A stretch of 64,000 nucleotides of DNA from a gamma proteobacterium HTCC2207 (GCA_905182855.1 CAJJDA010000004.1:1-64000), one strand, 5' to 3'; positions 31,631-41,834 are shown, counted from the stretch's first letter. Program-made: numbers and translations. Notes: generated from the sequence alone by a model not told the origin.

Positions 31631-32437
31631 ATGAATACTTCAACCAATCGTGCCAGTAACGAGATGTTTTTCCAGTTAACCGCCCTTTTACTGGCTATCA
31701 TTATTGTCCACATTATTTTTGTTACCGTGGTCCGACCCAACGCTGACAGCACCATTCGCCAGCATGCGGAAATGGTCGCAGCCGGTGAAGAATATCAGGT
31801 GCCACGCTCATTTTTTATTGTCATTAAAGATCTAGAACAGGAAGCCTGCTTTATTCTGATGTTTTGGTCGCTAGCCATTATGGGTTACAAAACCCGCACC
31901 ACGATTCGCGAACAACGCATGCTAAATCAACCACTAATATCGATTGCCGAAGGCTCCAGAATACTGCCTGATGATGCATCACAGCTTACACGCCCACTAC
32001 AATCACTAGCCGATGAAGAACGCAGCTATCTGTTACCTAGAGCCTTGAATACCGCCCTTAGCCGCTTTCAGGTTACCGAAAGTGTGCAGTTTGCCACCGA
32101 AGCAGTGAGCAGTGTCTGCGCCACAGAAAATGATCGCCTCGACTCAGAACTCTCCATGGTGCGTTACATTACTTGGGCTATTCCATCCATTGGCTTTATT
32201 GGCACCGTGCGCGGTATCGGTGCGGCATTGGGCCAAGCTCACGAAGCTATTGCTGGTGATATTGCTGGCGTCACGAGCAGTCTCGGCGTGGCCTTTAACT
32301 CGACGTTTATTGCCCTTTTAATAAGTATGGTCGTGATGTTTTTTATGCATCAATTACAGCTCTCGCAAGAACGGCTAGTACTCGACTCTCAGTCCTATTG
32401 CGAAAATAATTTGCTGCGCTTTTTAAAAGCGAAATAG
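31631..32437 (+). CDS. MotA/TolQ/ExbB-like proton channel family protein
   Basis: TMs and AIPSIGFIGTVRGIGAALGQAHEAIAGDIAGVTSSLGVAFNSTFIALLIS. Confidence 0.88.
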   Translation: MNTSTNRASNEMFFQLTALLLAIIIVHIIFVTVVRPNADSTIRQHAEMVAAGEEYQVPRSFFIVIKDLEQEACFILMFWSLAIMGYKTRTTIREQRMLNQPLISIAEGSRILPDDASQLTRPLQSLADEERSYLLPRALNTALSRFQVTESVQFATEAVSSVCATENDRLDSELSMVRYITWAIPSIGFIGTVRGIGAALGQAHEAIAGDIAGVTSSLGVAFNSTFIALLISMVVMFFMHQLQLSQERLVLDSQSYCENNLLRFLKAK

Positions 32438-32440
32438 ATC

Positions 32441-33709
32441 ATGACTATAGCCATCTTGGAATTAAACGATCAGGCTTTGCTGATTCAAACGGAGGAGGGT
32501 CGGTCACATATTGAGCCCGGTTTTGCTAGTGTTACTCCCTCAGGTATTGAAAGTGGCGACAAAGCCTGGGCCATGGCATGGCAAAACCCGCAAGACTGTT
32601 TCAATCAATACTGGCGACAACTGAACCAGCTGCCTCTGCCAAGAAAAACAAACTGGGCGCGGCACCATGGCGACATAGCCTATGCCCAAATCAAGCATAT
32701 GCTCGAAAGTGTTGGTTCCCCCAGCAATATAATTCTGGCGGTTCCCGGCTGCTTTAATGAAGAGCAGCTAGCGCTGCTGCTAGGTTTGGCTCAGGCTATT
32801 CCGGTGCAAGTGGATGCGGTTATCGACAGCGCTCTGGCGATGAGCTTGTATGCTCAGAAGGAAACCCTCCTGCTTGATATACAGCTGCAACAGTCTGTGG
32901 TGAGTCTCATTAGCGAAATCAACGGCAACCTAGTCGTCAGTGAGCAATCAATCATTCCAGATCTTGGGATCCTATATCTCTATAACGGTGTCGCCCGACA
33001 TATTAGTGATCGCCTTATTGATGACTACCGATATGATCCATTGCATACTTCAGAGGGAGAGCAAACCATCTATGATCAGCTGCCCGCTTGGTTAAAACAG
33101 TTCGGATGGCAGAACGAACTTTCGATCAACCTGCCGTCGCCGCGCGGTGATCTACCTATGATATTGCATAGAAAACAAGTCGCCCTAATTATTGAGCAGC
33201 GTCTGGAGAGTCTTAACAACATTATTGAAAAACATCCCAATACGCAAATCACCTTGGCTCATAGCGCCAGTTTATTGCAAGCGATACTGCCCAGGTTTGC
33301 CGGCGCCTTGGTCATGTCACAGACCAGTGGTGTTGATAACTGCCTAACCGCTCGTCGAGAGATTATCGCTAGTAGCGAAACCTTGCACAAAATAATCAGT
33401 TTAGAAAAAGCGGGTGGGAAATCGAATAATCTCCAACCAAAGCCTCGCTGCGCTAGCCACCTGTTGTATCAGAATCAGGCCTGGTCGCTGGACAAGCCGC
33501 TCAGCATAAACCTGCAAGACGGCGAGCTCATTCTGACTAACAGTATTGATAAGAATGCCGCACTAGTGGTGGTTATTAAAGATCAGTCACTGCAGATAAT
33601 CCATCAGTCAGACACCATTGATACGCAGATACCACGGACCTGTGAGCCGGGACAAAGATTCGTATTAGCCGGACATAAACTGAGTTTTATTGAGGTCAGC
33701 AATGCCTAA
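32441..33709 (+). CDS. Degenerate actin/Hsp70-like protein (tentative)
   Basis: SNIILAVPGCFNEEQLALLLGLAQAIPVQVDAVIDSALAMSLY resembles Hsp70-like segment; lacks clear phosphate motifs. Confidence 0.5.
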   Translation: MTIAILELNDQALLIQTEEGRSHIEPGFASVTPSGIESGDKAWAMAWQNPQDCFNQYWRQLNQLPLPRKTNWARHHGDIAYAQIKHMLESVGSPSNIILAVPGCFNEEQLALLLGLAQAIPVQVDAVIDSALAMSLYAQKETLLLDIQLQQSVVSLISEINGNLVVSEQSIIPDLGILYLYNGVARHISDRLIDDYRYDPLHTSEGEQTIYDQLPAWLKQFGWQNELSINLPSPRGDLPMILHRKQVALIIEQRLESLNNIIEKHPNTQITLAHSASLLQAILPRFAGALVMSQTSGVDNCLTARREIIASSETLHKIISLEKAGGKSNNLQPKPRCASHLLYQNQAWSLDKPLSINLQDGELILTNSIDKNAALVVVIKDQSLQIIHQSDTIDTQIPRTCEPGQRFVLAGHKLSFIEVSNA

Positions 33710-34757
33710 GAAGCGCCGCAATATAGCCTTTAGTTTGTCCTTTTTGGACATCATGGCCTGCGGCTTTGGCGCGGTGACTCTGCTGTTTTTAATTCTGCGC
33801 CACAATGCCACCGAAATTCAAACACCTGATGTGAGACTGTCTGCAGAAGTCAATATGCTGCTTATGGATATCCGTCAGGCCGATGCGGAAAAAACTCTGC
33901 TACTAAACAGTCTTGAACAGATAGATTTAGAATTGGTTAAGGCTCAGGGTCTTTCTGATCGAGTACTCACCGATTTACAGGAAACTGAAAAAAGTATCCA
34001 GTCCGATCCCAATGAGATGGATAAGCTGCGACTTCAGGTCGAAAAACTTGAAGATGAAACCGCCCAAATGGAGGAGGTAGAATTCGGCGATAGGGTGAGG
34101 GAGTTTGTTGGTGATGGTAATCGGCAATATCTTACCGGCCTCAAATTAGGCGGTGAGCGCGTCCTCATTTTGGTTGATGGCTCCGCCAGTATGCTTGCCG
34201 ACACTGTTGTAAATGCAGTGCGTAGACGCAATATGGATGACGAACAAAAAAAGCAGTCACCAAAATGGCAGTGGACATTGCGCACGGTAGAATGGTTGGT
34301 CGCGCAGCTTCCCGCGAGCAGCCGCTTTCAAATCTATATCTTTAATATCAGTGCCGAGCCCGCTCTGATAGATTCAAAGGGAGAATGGCTTGATGCGGCA
34401 GACTCGCTAGTCATGGAAGAGGCCATTGCTGGTCTGAGACAGTATTCGCCTGGGTCGGGGACCAGTTTAACCAATGGCTTTGGCGCCATCGCCGATTTTG
34501 AAGATCGTCCAGATAATGTTTTTTTACTCACTGATGGTCTGCCAACACAGGGTAAAAATCCACCGAAGAAATACATGGTTAGCGGTGGCCAGCGACGCAG
34601 TTACTTTTTGGCGGCAATGAAAGAGTTCCCTCGGGGAGTGCCGCTGAATACTATTTTATTTCCCATGGAGGGAGACCCTGAAGCTGCGGCGTTGTTCTGG
34701 CAGACAGCCCTAGACACCGATGGTGCCTTTATTGCGCCATCTAGAGACTGGCCATGA
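33702..34757 (+). CDS. VWA-domain protein with N-terminal TolR/ExbD/MotB-like TM
   Basis: SLSFLDIMACGFGAVTLLFLIL TM, coiled coil, VWA MIDAS RVLILVDGSASM, PGSGTSLTNG, VFLLTDGLP. Confidence 0.88.
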   Translation: MPKKRRNIAFSLSFLDIMACGFGAVTLLFLILRHNATEIQTPDVRLSAEVNMLLMDIRQADAEKTLLLNSLEQIDLELVKAQGLSDRVLTDLQETEKSIQSDPNEMDKLRLQVEKLEDETAQMEEVEFGDRVREFVGDGNRQYLTGLKLGGERVLILVDGSASMLADTVVNAVRRRNMDDEQKKQSPKWQWTLRTVEWLVAQLPASSRFQIYIFNISAEPALIDSKGEWLDAADSLVMEEAIAGLRQYSPGSGTSLTNGFGAIADFEDRPDNVFLLTDGLPTQGKNPPKKYMVSGGQRRSYFLAAMKEFPRGVPLNTILFPMEGDPEAAALFWQTALDTDGAFIAPSRDWP

Positions 34758-35743
34758 GAAAGCAGCGTAGAGAATTACAGGAGGCGAACGTCTCATTTCT
34801 TGATGTTATTAGCTGCGGCTTTGGCGCTATTGTATTACTGTTGATAATCGCTCGAGTCGGTGATCCCGCAGCATTAGAGGAGGCCGACAATCAATTAATG
34901 GGGTCTGTAAAAGAGTATCAGGAGCGACTATTTGAAATACGTGGTGAATCGGTGGTACTTGACGAGCGTTTAAAGTCGCGCCAAGAGCAACTGTCAGAAC
35001 TGACTGAACGCATTGCGCGACTCAAAGCAAAACTCGCCAGCGTCTCGAAGCAGTCCAGTCAGCTATCTCAGTCACAGTCTCGGGAAAAACAGCAGCTCCA
35101 ACTGGTACTACAGGTGCTGTCAGAAGAAATGGAACGGCTGCTGGGACCCGATTTCCAGCGTCAAAATGACCTGGTTGGCGGTATCCCTGCGGACAGTGAC
35201 TATATTATTTTTGTCATAGATACATCTGGTAGTATGCAGATAGCAGCCTGGGAAAAAGTCAAAAAAGAGATGCTCAATATTTTGGATATTTATCCAGAGG
35301 TCAAGGGGATACAGGTACTCAATGATATGGGCCAGTATATGTTTAGCGGCTATAGTAACAAGTGGATCCCTGACAGCCCCGCCATGCGTAAGAACATTAT
35401 CAAGACATTAGCTAGCTGGTCGCCCTTTAGTAATTCTAGCCCAGTGGAAGGTATTAATACCGCTATTCAAGCCTTTTACAAACCAGGCCGAAAAATCAGT
35501 ATTTATACTCTGGGGGACGATTATCAGGGACGCTCCATACGCAGCGTAGTCAAGGCAGTGGATCGACTTAATAAAGCTAACCGAGGCGCTAAACGGCTAG
35601 TACGCATTCATGCAATCGGGTTTCCAGTGCACTTCCCTCCAGGGGGGACACCCAGCGCATCGGCAATAAAGTTTGCCGCACTGATGCGCGAACTTAGTTA
35701 CAACAATGGAGGAACCTTTATCGGCTTAAATAGCCTCAACTAA
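34754..35743 (+). CDS. Second VWA-domain protein with N-terminal TolR/ExbD/MotB-like TM
   Basis: VSFLDVISCGFGAIVLLLII TM, coiled coil, VWA DYIIFVIDTSGSM; ATGA overlap with upstream gene. Confidence 0.88.
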   Translation: MRKQRRELQEANVSFLDVISCGFGAIVLLLIIARVGDPAALEEADNQLMGSVKEYQERLFEIRGESVVLDERLKSRQEQLSELTERIARLKAKLASVSKQSSQLSQSQSREKQQLQLVLQVLSEEMERLLGPDFQRQNDLVGGIPADSDYIIFVIDTSGSMQIAAWEKVKKEMLNILDIYPEVKGIQVLNDMGQYMFSGYSNKWIPDSPAMRKNIIKTLASWSPFSNSSPVEGINTAIQAFYKPGRKISIYTLGDDYQGRSIRSVVKAVDRLNKANRGAKRLVRIHAIGFPVHFPPGGTPSASAIKFAALMRELSYNNGGTFIGLNSLN

Positions 35744-35772
35744 AGGACTAATAACTTATGCTAACGATAACT

Positions 35773-36408
35773 ATGAAATCATTCGCCGCGCTGTTCGCCT
35801 TATTCATCCTTGGTGGTTGTAGTTCCTCGGCCTCGGTGCAGTTAACCGGCGACTTTCCAAAGGTCCTAGCAAAGCCGAAGCCGCTCAGTGCCGCGGTGGT
35901 GTTTGAACCTAGCTTTGCCACCTATATAGCGCAGCCCAATGCTAAAACAGTCATAGATATGGGTGCAGCTCAGGTGCGGCTGCTGCGCAATGCTTTTGCC
36001 GGTTTATTTGGTCGCCTCGAGTTTGTCGGCAGCAGAGAAGAGATTACCATCGATAATGCTATGGTCATTATTCCCTCTGTGCGTGAAGTACAGGTGTCCA
36101 CGCCATCTGAAAACTACCAGAATGTCTTCGAGGTATGGATTAAATATAACCTAGATCTTGAATCCACAGCGGGCGAATCTATCGACAGTTGGTTTATGCC
36201 CGCCTACGGCAAAACACCGGATGCCTTCATGGCCTCAAAGAGTGATGCTATTGAGCAGGCGGCAATCAGCGCGCTGCGCGATGCAGGCGCAAAACTAACA
36301 TTGGATTTTTATCGTATCCCTTCAGTCAACAACTGGGTGACAGAGGAGCAAGAACGGGCTAGACAGGCTAGTCTTCAGCAGTCAGACAAATCAGAGGTGT
36401 CACCATGA
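35773..36408 (+). CDS. Lipoprotein, unknown function
   Basis: MKSFAALFALFILGGCSSS lipobox; ORF intact. Confidence 0.75.
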   Translation: MKSFAALFALFILGGCSSSASVQLTGDFPKVLAKPKPLSAAVVFEPSFATYIAQPNAKTVIDMGAAQVRLLRNAFAGLFGRLEFVGSREEITIDNAMVIIPSVREVQVSTPSENYQNVFEVWIKYNLDLESTAGESIDSWFMPAYGKTPDAFMASKSDAIEQAAISALRDAGAKLTLDFYRIPSVNNWVTEEQERARQASLQQSDKSEVSP

Positions 36409-37076
36409 GCCCTACTAACAAGTTGATCCCAGTGCTATTTGGCGTCTTCTTAGCCGGCTGCAGCGCCACCACCACCATTGATGAATATAGACCTACTGGT
36501 GAAGCCATAGAGTTAAATGTTGCCGAGCAGGTGGTGATATTAGGGCGCAGAGATGCTGGGCACTATGAAACTGACCGTGAGTTTGTTGACTGCGTCGCCA
36601 GCAAAATGCGTGGCGCAGATATTGGCATACTGCCCGAGCAAGAGTTCATCGATGCTATCTATCCCTGGTTTGAACCGCGCACCGCACCCAAGGGTCTTTC
36701 GCGCCTTAAACGCTTAATGCAGGACACCAGTATCAAAGCCGAGGTGAGTAAACGGGCGGTACGCTATCTGGTCTGGTTAGATGGTTCGACCGAAACGCTT
36801 GATTCCAGCGGTTCTATGAGCTGTGCAGTCGGCCCAGGTGGCGGTGGCTGTTTTGGTTTTGCGAAGTGGGACAAGCTATCGGTTTACGAGGCCATTGTCT
36901 GGGACCTACAAGACCTCACTGAAAAAGGGCGGGTGCGCGTCGATTCTGAGGGCACGTCATATCTGATTGGTGCGGTGGCCCCTATTCCCTTTTTATCCCC
37001 GGTAAAAGACGATGCCTGCTCTAGCCTAGGCAACCAGCTCAAGAGTTTTTTCTCTATTACACCGACAACCCAATAA
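36405..37076 (+). CDS. Lipoprotein, unknown function
   Basis: Lipobox FLAGCSAT; 4-nt overlap with upstream gene. Confidence 0.75.
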   Translation: MSPTNKLIPVLFGVFLAGCSATTTIDEYRPTGEAIELNVAEQVVILGRRDAGHYETDREFVDCVASKMRGADIGILPEQEFIDAIYPWFEPRTAPKGLSRLKRLMQDTSIKAEVSKRAVRYLVWLDGSTETLDSSGSMSCAVGPGGGGCFGFAKWDKLSVYEAIVWDLQDLTEKGRVRVDSEGTSYLIGAVAPIPFLSPVKDDACSSLGNQLKSFFSITPTTQ

Positions 37077-37089
37077 TTAGGCCAATACC

Positions 37090-38594
37090 ATGACTTGTAT
37101 TCCTCGCCAGATAATTGCCGCCCTCCTCATCAGCTGTTTTTGGGGTGGTGGACTGGTACTTTCCGCAAATACCTGGAGCGCAGTTTCTGGTGCCGATATC
37201 TACAAGGAGGTACTTGAAGGTACCGCCATTTATGATGACCCAGTGCTGGATGCCTACATTAAGGAACTCGGGGCGGAGATTATTGCAGTGTCCGAAATGG
37301 CCGGCGAAAAATTTACCTTCACATTACTCGACTCACCTGACTTGAATGCCTTTGCCACCCGAGATAACTACATCTATGTCAATCGTGGTCTGCTTAATTA
37401 TGTTAGCAATGAAGCCCAGCTGGTTTCAGTTCTGGCGCACGAGGTAGGTCACATTACCCGAGACCATGTTACCGGCCAGGAGGGTAAAGCCACCGGTGCC
37501 CAGATGCTCTCAGCTATTGCCGCAGTATTATCGGGCAGCAACGAGGTTTATGAGGCCAGTATGGCCTATGCCAACTCAATCATTCGTGGCCACGGTCGGC
37601 GCAACGAACTGGAAGCAGACGAAGCGGGCGCTGAATATATGGCCAAGCTAGGTTACGCGCCTACCGAAATGCTCAGCATGCTGTCCATTATGAAAGACTA
37701 TGAAACCCTGCAAAAGGATCGGGCCAAAGCCAAGGGAGCATCCAAGCAGACCTATCACGGCATTTTTTCCAGTCACCCACGCAACGACAGTCGTCTGCGC
37801 ACGGTAGTCAGCTAAGGCTAACGCCGTAAAGTCCAAGAGAACAAGAGACAATGGGGCCAGTCGCTACCGCGCACTAACCGACGGCTTAGTCTGGGGCGAA
37901 AATTTTCTGGCTAAGGAACAAAAGCCGGAGCGATTCTCGAATATGCGTCTTAGGGTGCGCTTTGACTTCCCTAAAGACTGGGTCAGCAATGCCAACCCCA
38001 GTCCGTTTATGGCCAGTGGTATGCCCGCAGATAAAACCGCTGTATTAACTATGCAGCCCAATTGCTCGTACGAGTCAAAGCCCAGAGGAATACCTTTACA
38101 ATCATCTAAAGGTATCCCAGCTAACCGACGGTAAAGCTATAGCACCAGCTCGACTTAAGGGTTTCAGCGGTATTTTACCTGGCGGCGAGAACCGCTCCGA
38201 TAGCCGTATCGCCGTAATCTATTACAAGCTTAACGCATACCTATTTAGCGGCGAAATCATAGAACAAAACGCCACTGCCGAAACAGACCTCGTTTCGGAT
38301 AAAGACGTCGCAGCCGGCAAAGAGCCTTCAGAAAAACCAAAAACCTTTGCCGAAAGAGACCAGCAGTTCGTTGCCGCTATTAACACCTTTCGACCTATTT
38401 CAAGCCGCGAAATTGCTGGCCAAAAGCCAAAGACAGTACGTTATGTCAAAGCGACCCGCGCGACTACCTTTGCCAAGCTAGGCCCAGCACTTAAGCTCAA
38501 TGCGGTAGACGTGCAAGATCTGCGTATAATTAACGGCCACTATCCCAGCGGTGAGCCCAAGGCTGGGGACTGGATTAAAATATTTAAACAGTAA
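37090..38594 (+). CDS. Exported M48 family metallopeptidase with C-terminal extension, two frameshifts (about 37813, 38057)
   Basis: VLAHEVGHITRDH; ELEADEAGAEYMAKLGY; continuation in other frames DGLVWGENF...MRLRVRFDFPKDW...QSPEEYLYNHLKVSQLTDGK...INGHYPSGEPKAGDWIKIFKQ. Confidence 0.85.
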
Positions 38595-38607
38595 TGAGCT
38601 ATCCACT

Positions 38608-39345
38608 ATGAGTCCTTCGCCGCAACGTCCTGTCCGATTTCTGATTCTCACGGGTACCCTGCTGTTAGCTCTCTTGGGGTCGGGACTTTATGGCCTGTTC
38701 GTGGAGAGGGATGCACCCAGTGATAGGGACTGGGATGCTAACCGTAAAAACCTTCCAGATATCAGCGTTCTGGAACAGCGGATCGAAGCCGATCTATTTG
38801 GGGTGGAAGCGCCATCGTCAGAGGGTATGGGAGCGGATATTTATCAGGTAGTTGACAGTGAGGCCATGGCCGCCAAATTGTCAGGATTAACCAAGCATGT
38901 CACTACTCTCAGGGTACCGACTGAGGCTGAACTAGAGGCCTATTATAATAAGCATGGACCCAGGTACCGTGACACGTCACGTTTTAGCTTTCAGCACGTT
39001 GTCTACACAACTGCCAGACATGGCGGTCAGGCCGATTTAGTGGCTAAGAAGGCGCTGGCCTTGGAGGTAAAAGCGGGTGATCAAACCGCACTAGCCCCGC
39101 GCTATTTTTCAGTGAATTCCAGTAAAGTTGACCGCTTATTTGGCAATGGTTTTGCCGACAAGCTGTTTGAAATGGTAAAAGGTGGAAACCTACCCTGTTG
39201 GGCTGGCCCCATAACTTCCCGTCATGGGGCCCATCTAGTCTGTATCGACAATGCGATTTTGGGCACAGTTCCTGATTTAGCGCAGGTTCGATCTGAGGTC
39301 ATCAATGATTGGCGCTTCTCTGTTGTAGCGGACGCTAAGCCTTAG
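38608..39345 (+). CDS. Membrane-anchored PpiC-type peptidylprolyl isomerase-like protein
   Basis: N-terminal TM; VPTEAELEAYYNKHGPRYRDTSRFSFQHVVYTT; parvulin-like CWAGPITSRHGAHLVCI. Confidence 0.75.
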   Translation: MSPSPQRPVRFLILTGTLLLALLGSGLYGLFVERDAPSDRDWDANRKNLPDISVLEQRIEADLFGVEAPSSEGMGADIYQVVDSEAMAAKLSGLTKHVTTLRVPTEAELEAYYNKHGPRYRDTSRFSFQHVVYTTARHGGQADLVAKKALALEVKAGDQTALAPRYFSVNSSKVDRLFGNGFADKLFEMVKGGNLPCWAGPITSRHGAHLVCIDNAILGTVPDLAQVRSEVINDWRFSVVADAKP

Positions 39346-40110
39346 GCCATCAATGCAGCAAAGAATTTTTTCAGACCTGGAGCGCCTGACTCTTGCCAGG
39401 TTTTAAGCGCCGCAGTGCCAACGATTGCGAGGTCGGCAGAACCCCGTAAAAAGTCCATATCCTCCTTGCCACTGATACCAAAGCCGACACCGATCGGCAT
39501 ATTGGTATGCTGCCGACAGCGCTCAATCAGCGCCAAGACGTCGTCACCCATTTTGGTTTTCGACCCGGTCACGCCCTTTCGCGCGACCACATAAACCATA
39601 CCACGACTCAGGGCTCCCAGTTGCGCCAGACGTTTATCACTGCTCGTTGGAGTCATGAGAATAATCGGCTCAATACCCGCTTTCTCAGACAACTGATGCA
39701 GGTTAGCTGATTCCTCCACCGGCAAATCAGGCAAAATGTAACCGACACCGCCTGCGTCCTTGAGACGCTGCACAAAGCGCTCTTCGCCCATTTTAAAAGC
39801 GGTATTGTAGTAACCCATCATCAACACTTTAAACGGAAACCGGGCACTGACCTCGCGCATAAACTCAAAACACTGGTCTACCGTGGTGCCTGATTTTAAC
39901 GACTGTTCGTTGGCATGGGCAAACAGGGGACCATCGGCACTAGGTTCAGAGAAAGGGAAACTGTAATTCCACCAGATCAACGCCAGCTGCAGCCATTATC
40001 TCTAACGCTTGCATATTAGCCTCAAAGGAGGGGTAGCCACAGACCACATGGGCCATTACCAACAGATCTTTGTCTTTTTTGCGCTCGGCAATAAAATGCT
40101 GTAGACCCAT
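39342..40110 (-). CDS. trpA: Tryptophan synthase alpha chain, frameshifted near 39958-39960
   Basis: N-terminus MGLQHFIAERKKDKDLLVMAHVVCGYPSFEANMQALEIMAAAGVDLVELQFPF and FSEPSADGP...YVVARKGVTGSK...IGVGFGIS in two frames. Confidence 0.95.
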
Positions 40111-41367
40111 TAGCCTCTCTCCGCACGGTATTGATCCGACTTACCTTCAACAAAAGACTTCCATTTGGCATCATCCAGGGCATCAGCAATGGTAAAGATA
40201 TCTTTATCCCCTCGTCCAGACTGATTAATCAAAATAATTTCATCTTTAGCCATAGTCGGAGCCTCTTTAAGCGCCGTTACAAAGGCGTGGGTACTTTCTA
40301 GCGCAGGGATTAACCCTTCGGTACGCATAGTCAACTTTAACGTCTCCTTGACCTCCTCATCGGTTGCCGCTTCAAAACGTACCTTGCCCTGTTCCCAGAG
40401 GTGGCTAAAGATGGGATTAATACCAATATAATCGAGGCCAGCGGCAACCGAATGTGTCTCATTCATATTGCCGTCATCGTTTTGCAAGAAATACGTTTTA
40501 TAGCCCTGAGCCACACCCACTGAGGCGTCGTCATAGGCCAGGCGAGCACCATGCATGTAGGTACCGACACCCAGACCGCCAGCCTCGACACCAATCAGCT
40601 CGACATCATCATCGAAAAAACCCTGAAAAATCCCCATAGCATTAGAGCCACCACCGACGCAGGCATAGACACGATCAGGTAATCTTCCGGTCTGCGTCAA
40701 CATCTGTTCCCGCGCTTCAAGGCCGATAATCGATTGGAACCAGCTAACCATTTCAGGGAAAGGGTGCGGGCCACAGGCGGTACCCAAAATATAATGGGTA
40801 TCTTCCATATTGGTCACCCAGTCACGCATACATTCATTAATAGCGTCTTTGAGCGTCTTCTGGCCATCCTGCACGGCGATAACCTCTGCCCCGAGGTTTT
40901 CCATCCAGAAAACATTGGGGCGTTGCCGCGCGACATCGACGGCACCCATATAGATTTTACAGTCAAAACCAAAGCGCGCGGCCATTGTTGCCGTGGCAAA
41001 CCCGTGCTGTCCGGCACCCGTCTCAGCTATCACCTTGCGCTTACCTAGGCGTCTCGCACAGCAGGCCCTGTCCCATGACATTATTAATCTTGTGGGAACC
41101 TGTGTGATTCAGATCGTCGCGTTTTACATAAATCTGCGCGCCACCCAGTTGCCTAGACAGATTTTCCAGATGCGTCACCGGAGTCGGGCGACCTGAATAG
41201 TTTTGCAGTAGCCTGACATAGTCCTGCCAAAATTTAGGGTCTGCTTTGCATTCACGAAAGCACAGCAGCAGCTCCTCGATCGTTGCATGCAGAATCTCAG
41301 GTAGAAAAACGCCACCGTATTCTCCGTAGTAGCCTTCGCGGCCGTCGGAGAAGTCAAAAATATCCAT
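40110..41367 (-). CDS. trpB: Tryptophan synthase beta chain, frameshifted near 41058
   Basis: YGEYGGVFLPEILH, VKRDDLNHTGSHKINNVMGQGLL and [19 protein letters not shown] in two frames; CVGGGSNAMGIF. Confidence 0.96.
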
Positions 41368-41653
41368 GAAAATCCTCAATAAATCGTGGCAGTTTCCCCA
41401 AAGGAAACCCGTTTGTGAAATAAATAACGTTAAAGGTCTATTTTAGCCAACTCCTTGCATTGGCACAATGTTACCGCTGCGGCGTTCCCTCTAATTAAGG
41501 CAATTTCGGGTGTATACGGCCATAATCTGTAATCGGCTTGTCGCACTAAGAGAGTTATTTGATCAACCCCAGAAGTCACGCTGGACTAGGCCGGGTTATC
41601 CACATGTTTGCCACCGAGTTACCAACGCTTAACGTAGGCAGAATGACAAATAA

Positions 41654-41700
41654 ACACCACATATAGTGCATAAAGACTTGCAAGACACACCATGTAGGAT
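41654..41700. promoter_or_regulatory. Two NrdR-box-like sites, 31 bp apart
   Basis: ACACCACATATAGTGC (41654-41669) and ACACACCATGTAGGAT (41685-41700) versus consensus acacwatatatwgtgt. Confidence 0.45.
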
Positions 41701-41834
41701 AAACTCTTCGCCGTAGTCAAGAATAAAAAAGCATCAAACAAGGGTACATTTAATTATAGGGACGTCTTAAATATACATAAATTTGGCCTCAGAACCGCTA
41801 GGTACCTGAGTTGAAAAAGAAAGAAGGTCAGTCA

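Noticed and set aside
41447-41480. Second sigma-54-like element (TTGGCACAATGTTACCGC) resembling the one at 24391
   Set aside because: The GC of the -12 box is not at the right spacing from GG.
41380-41834. Cobalamin riboswitch before nrdJ
   Set aside because: I could not find a convincing B12-box or paired architecture by eye; would need an Infernal RF00174 search.
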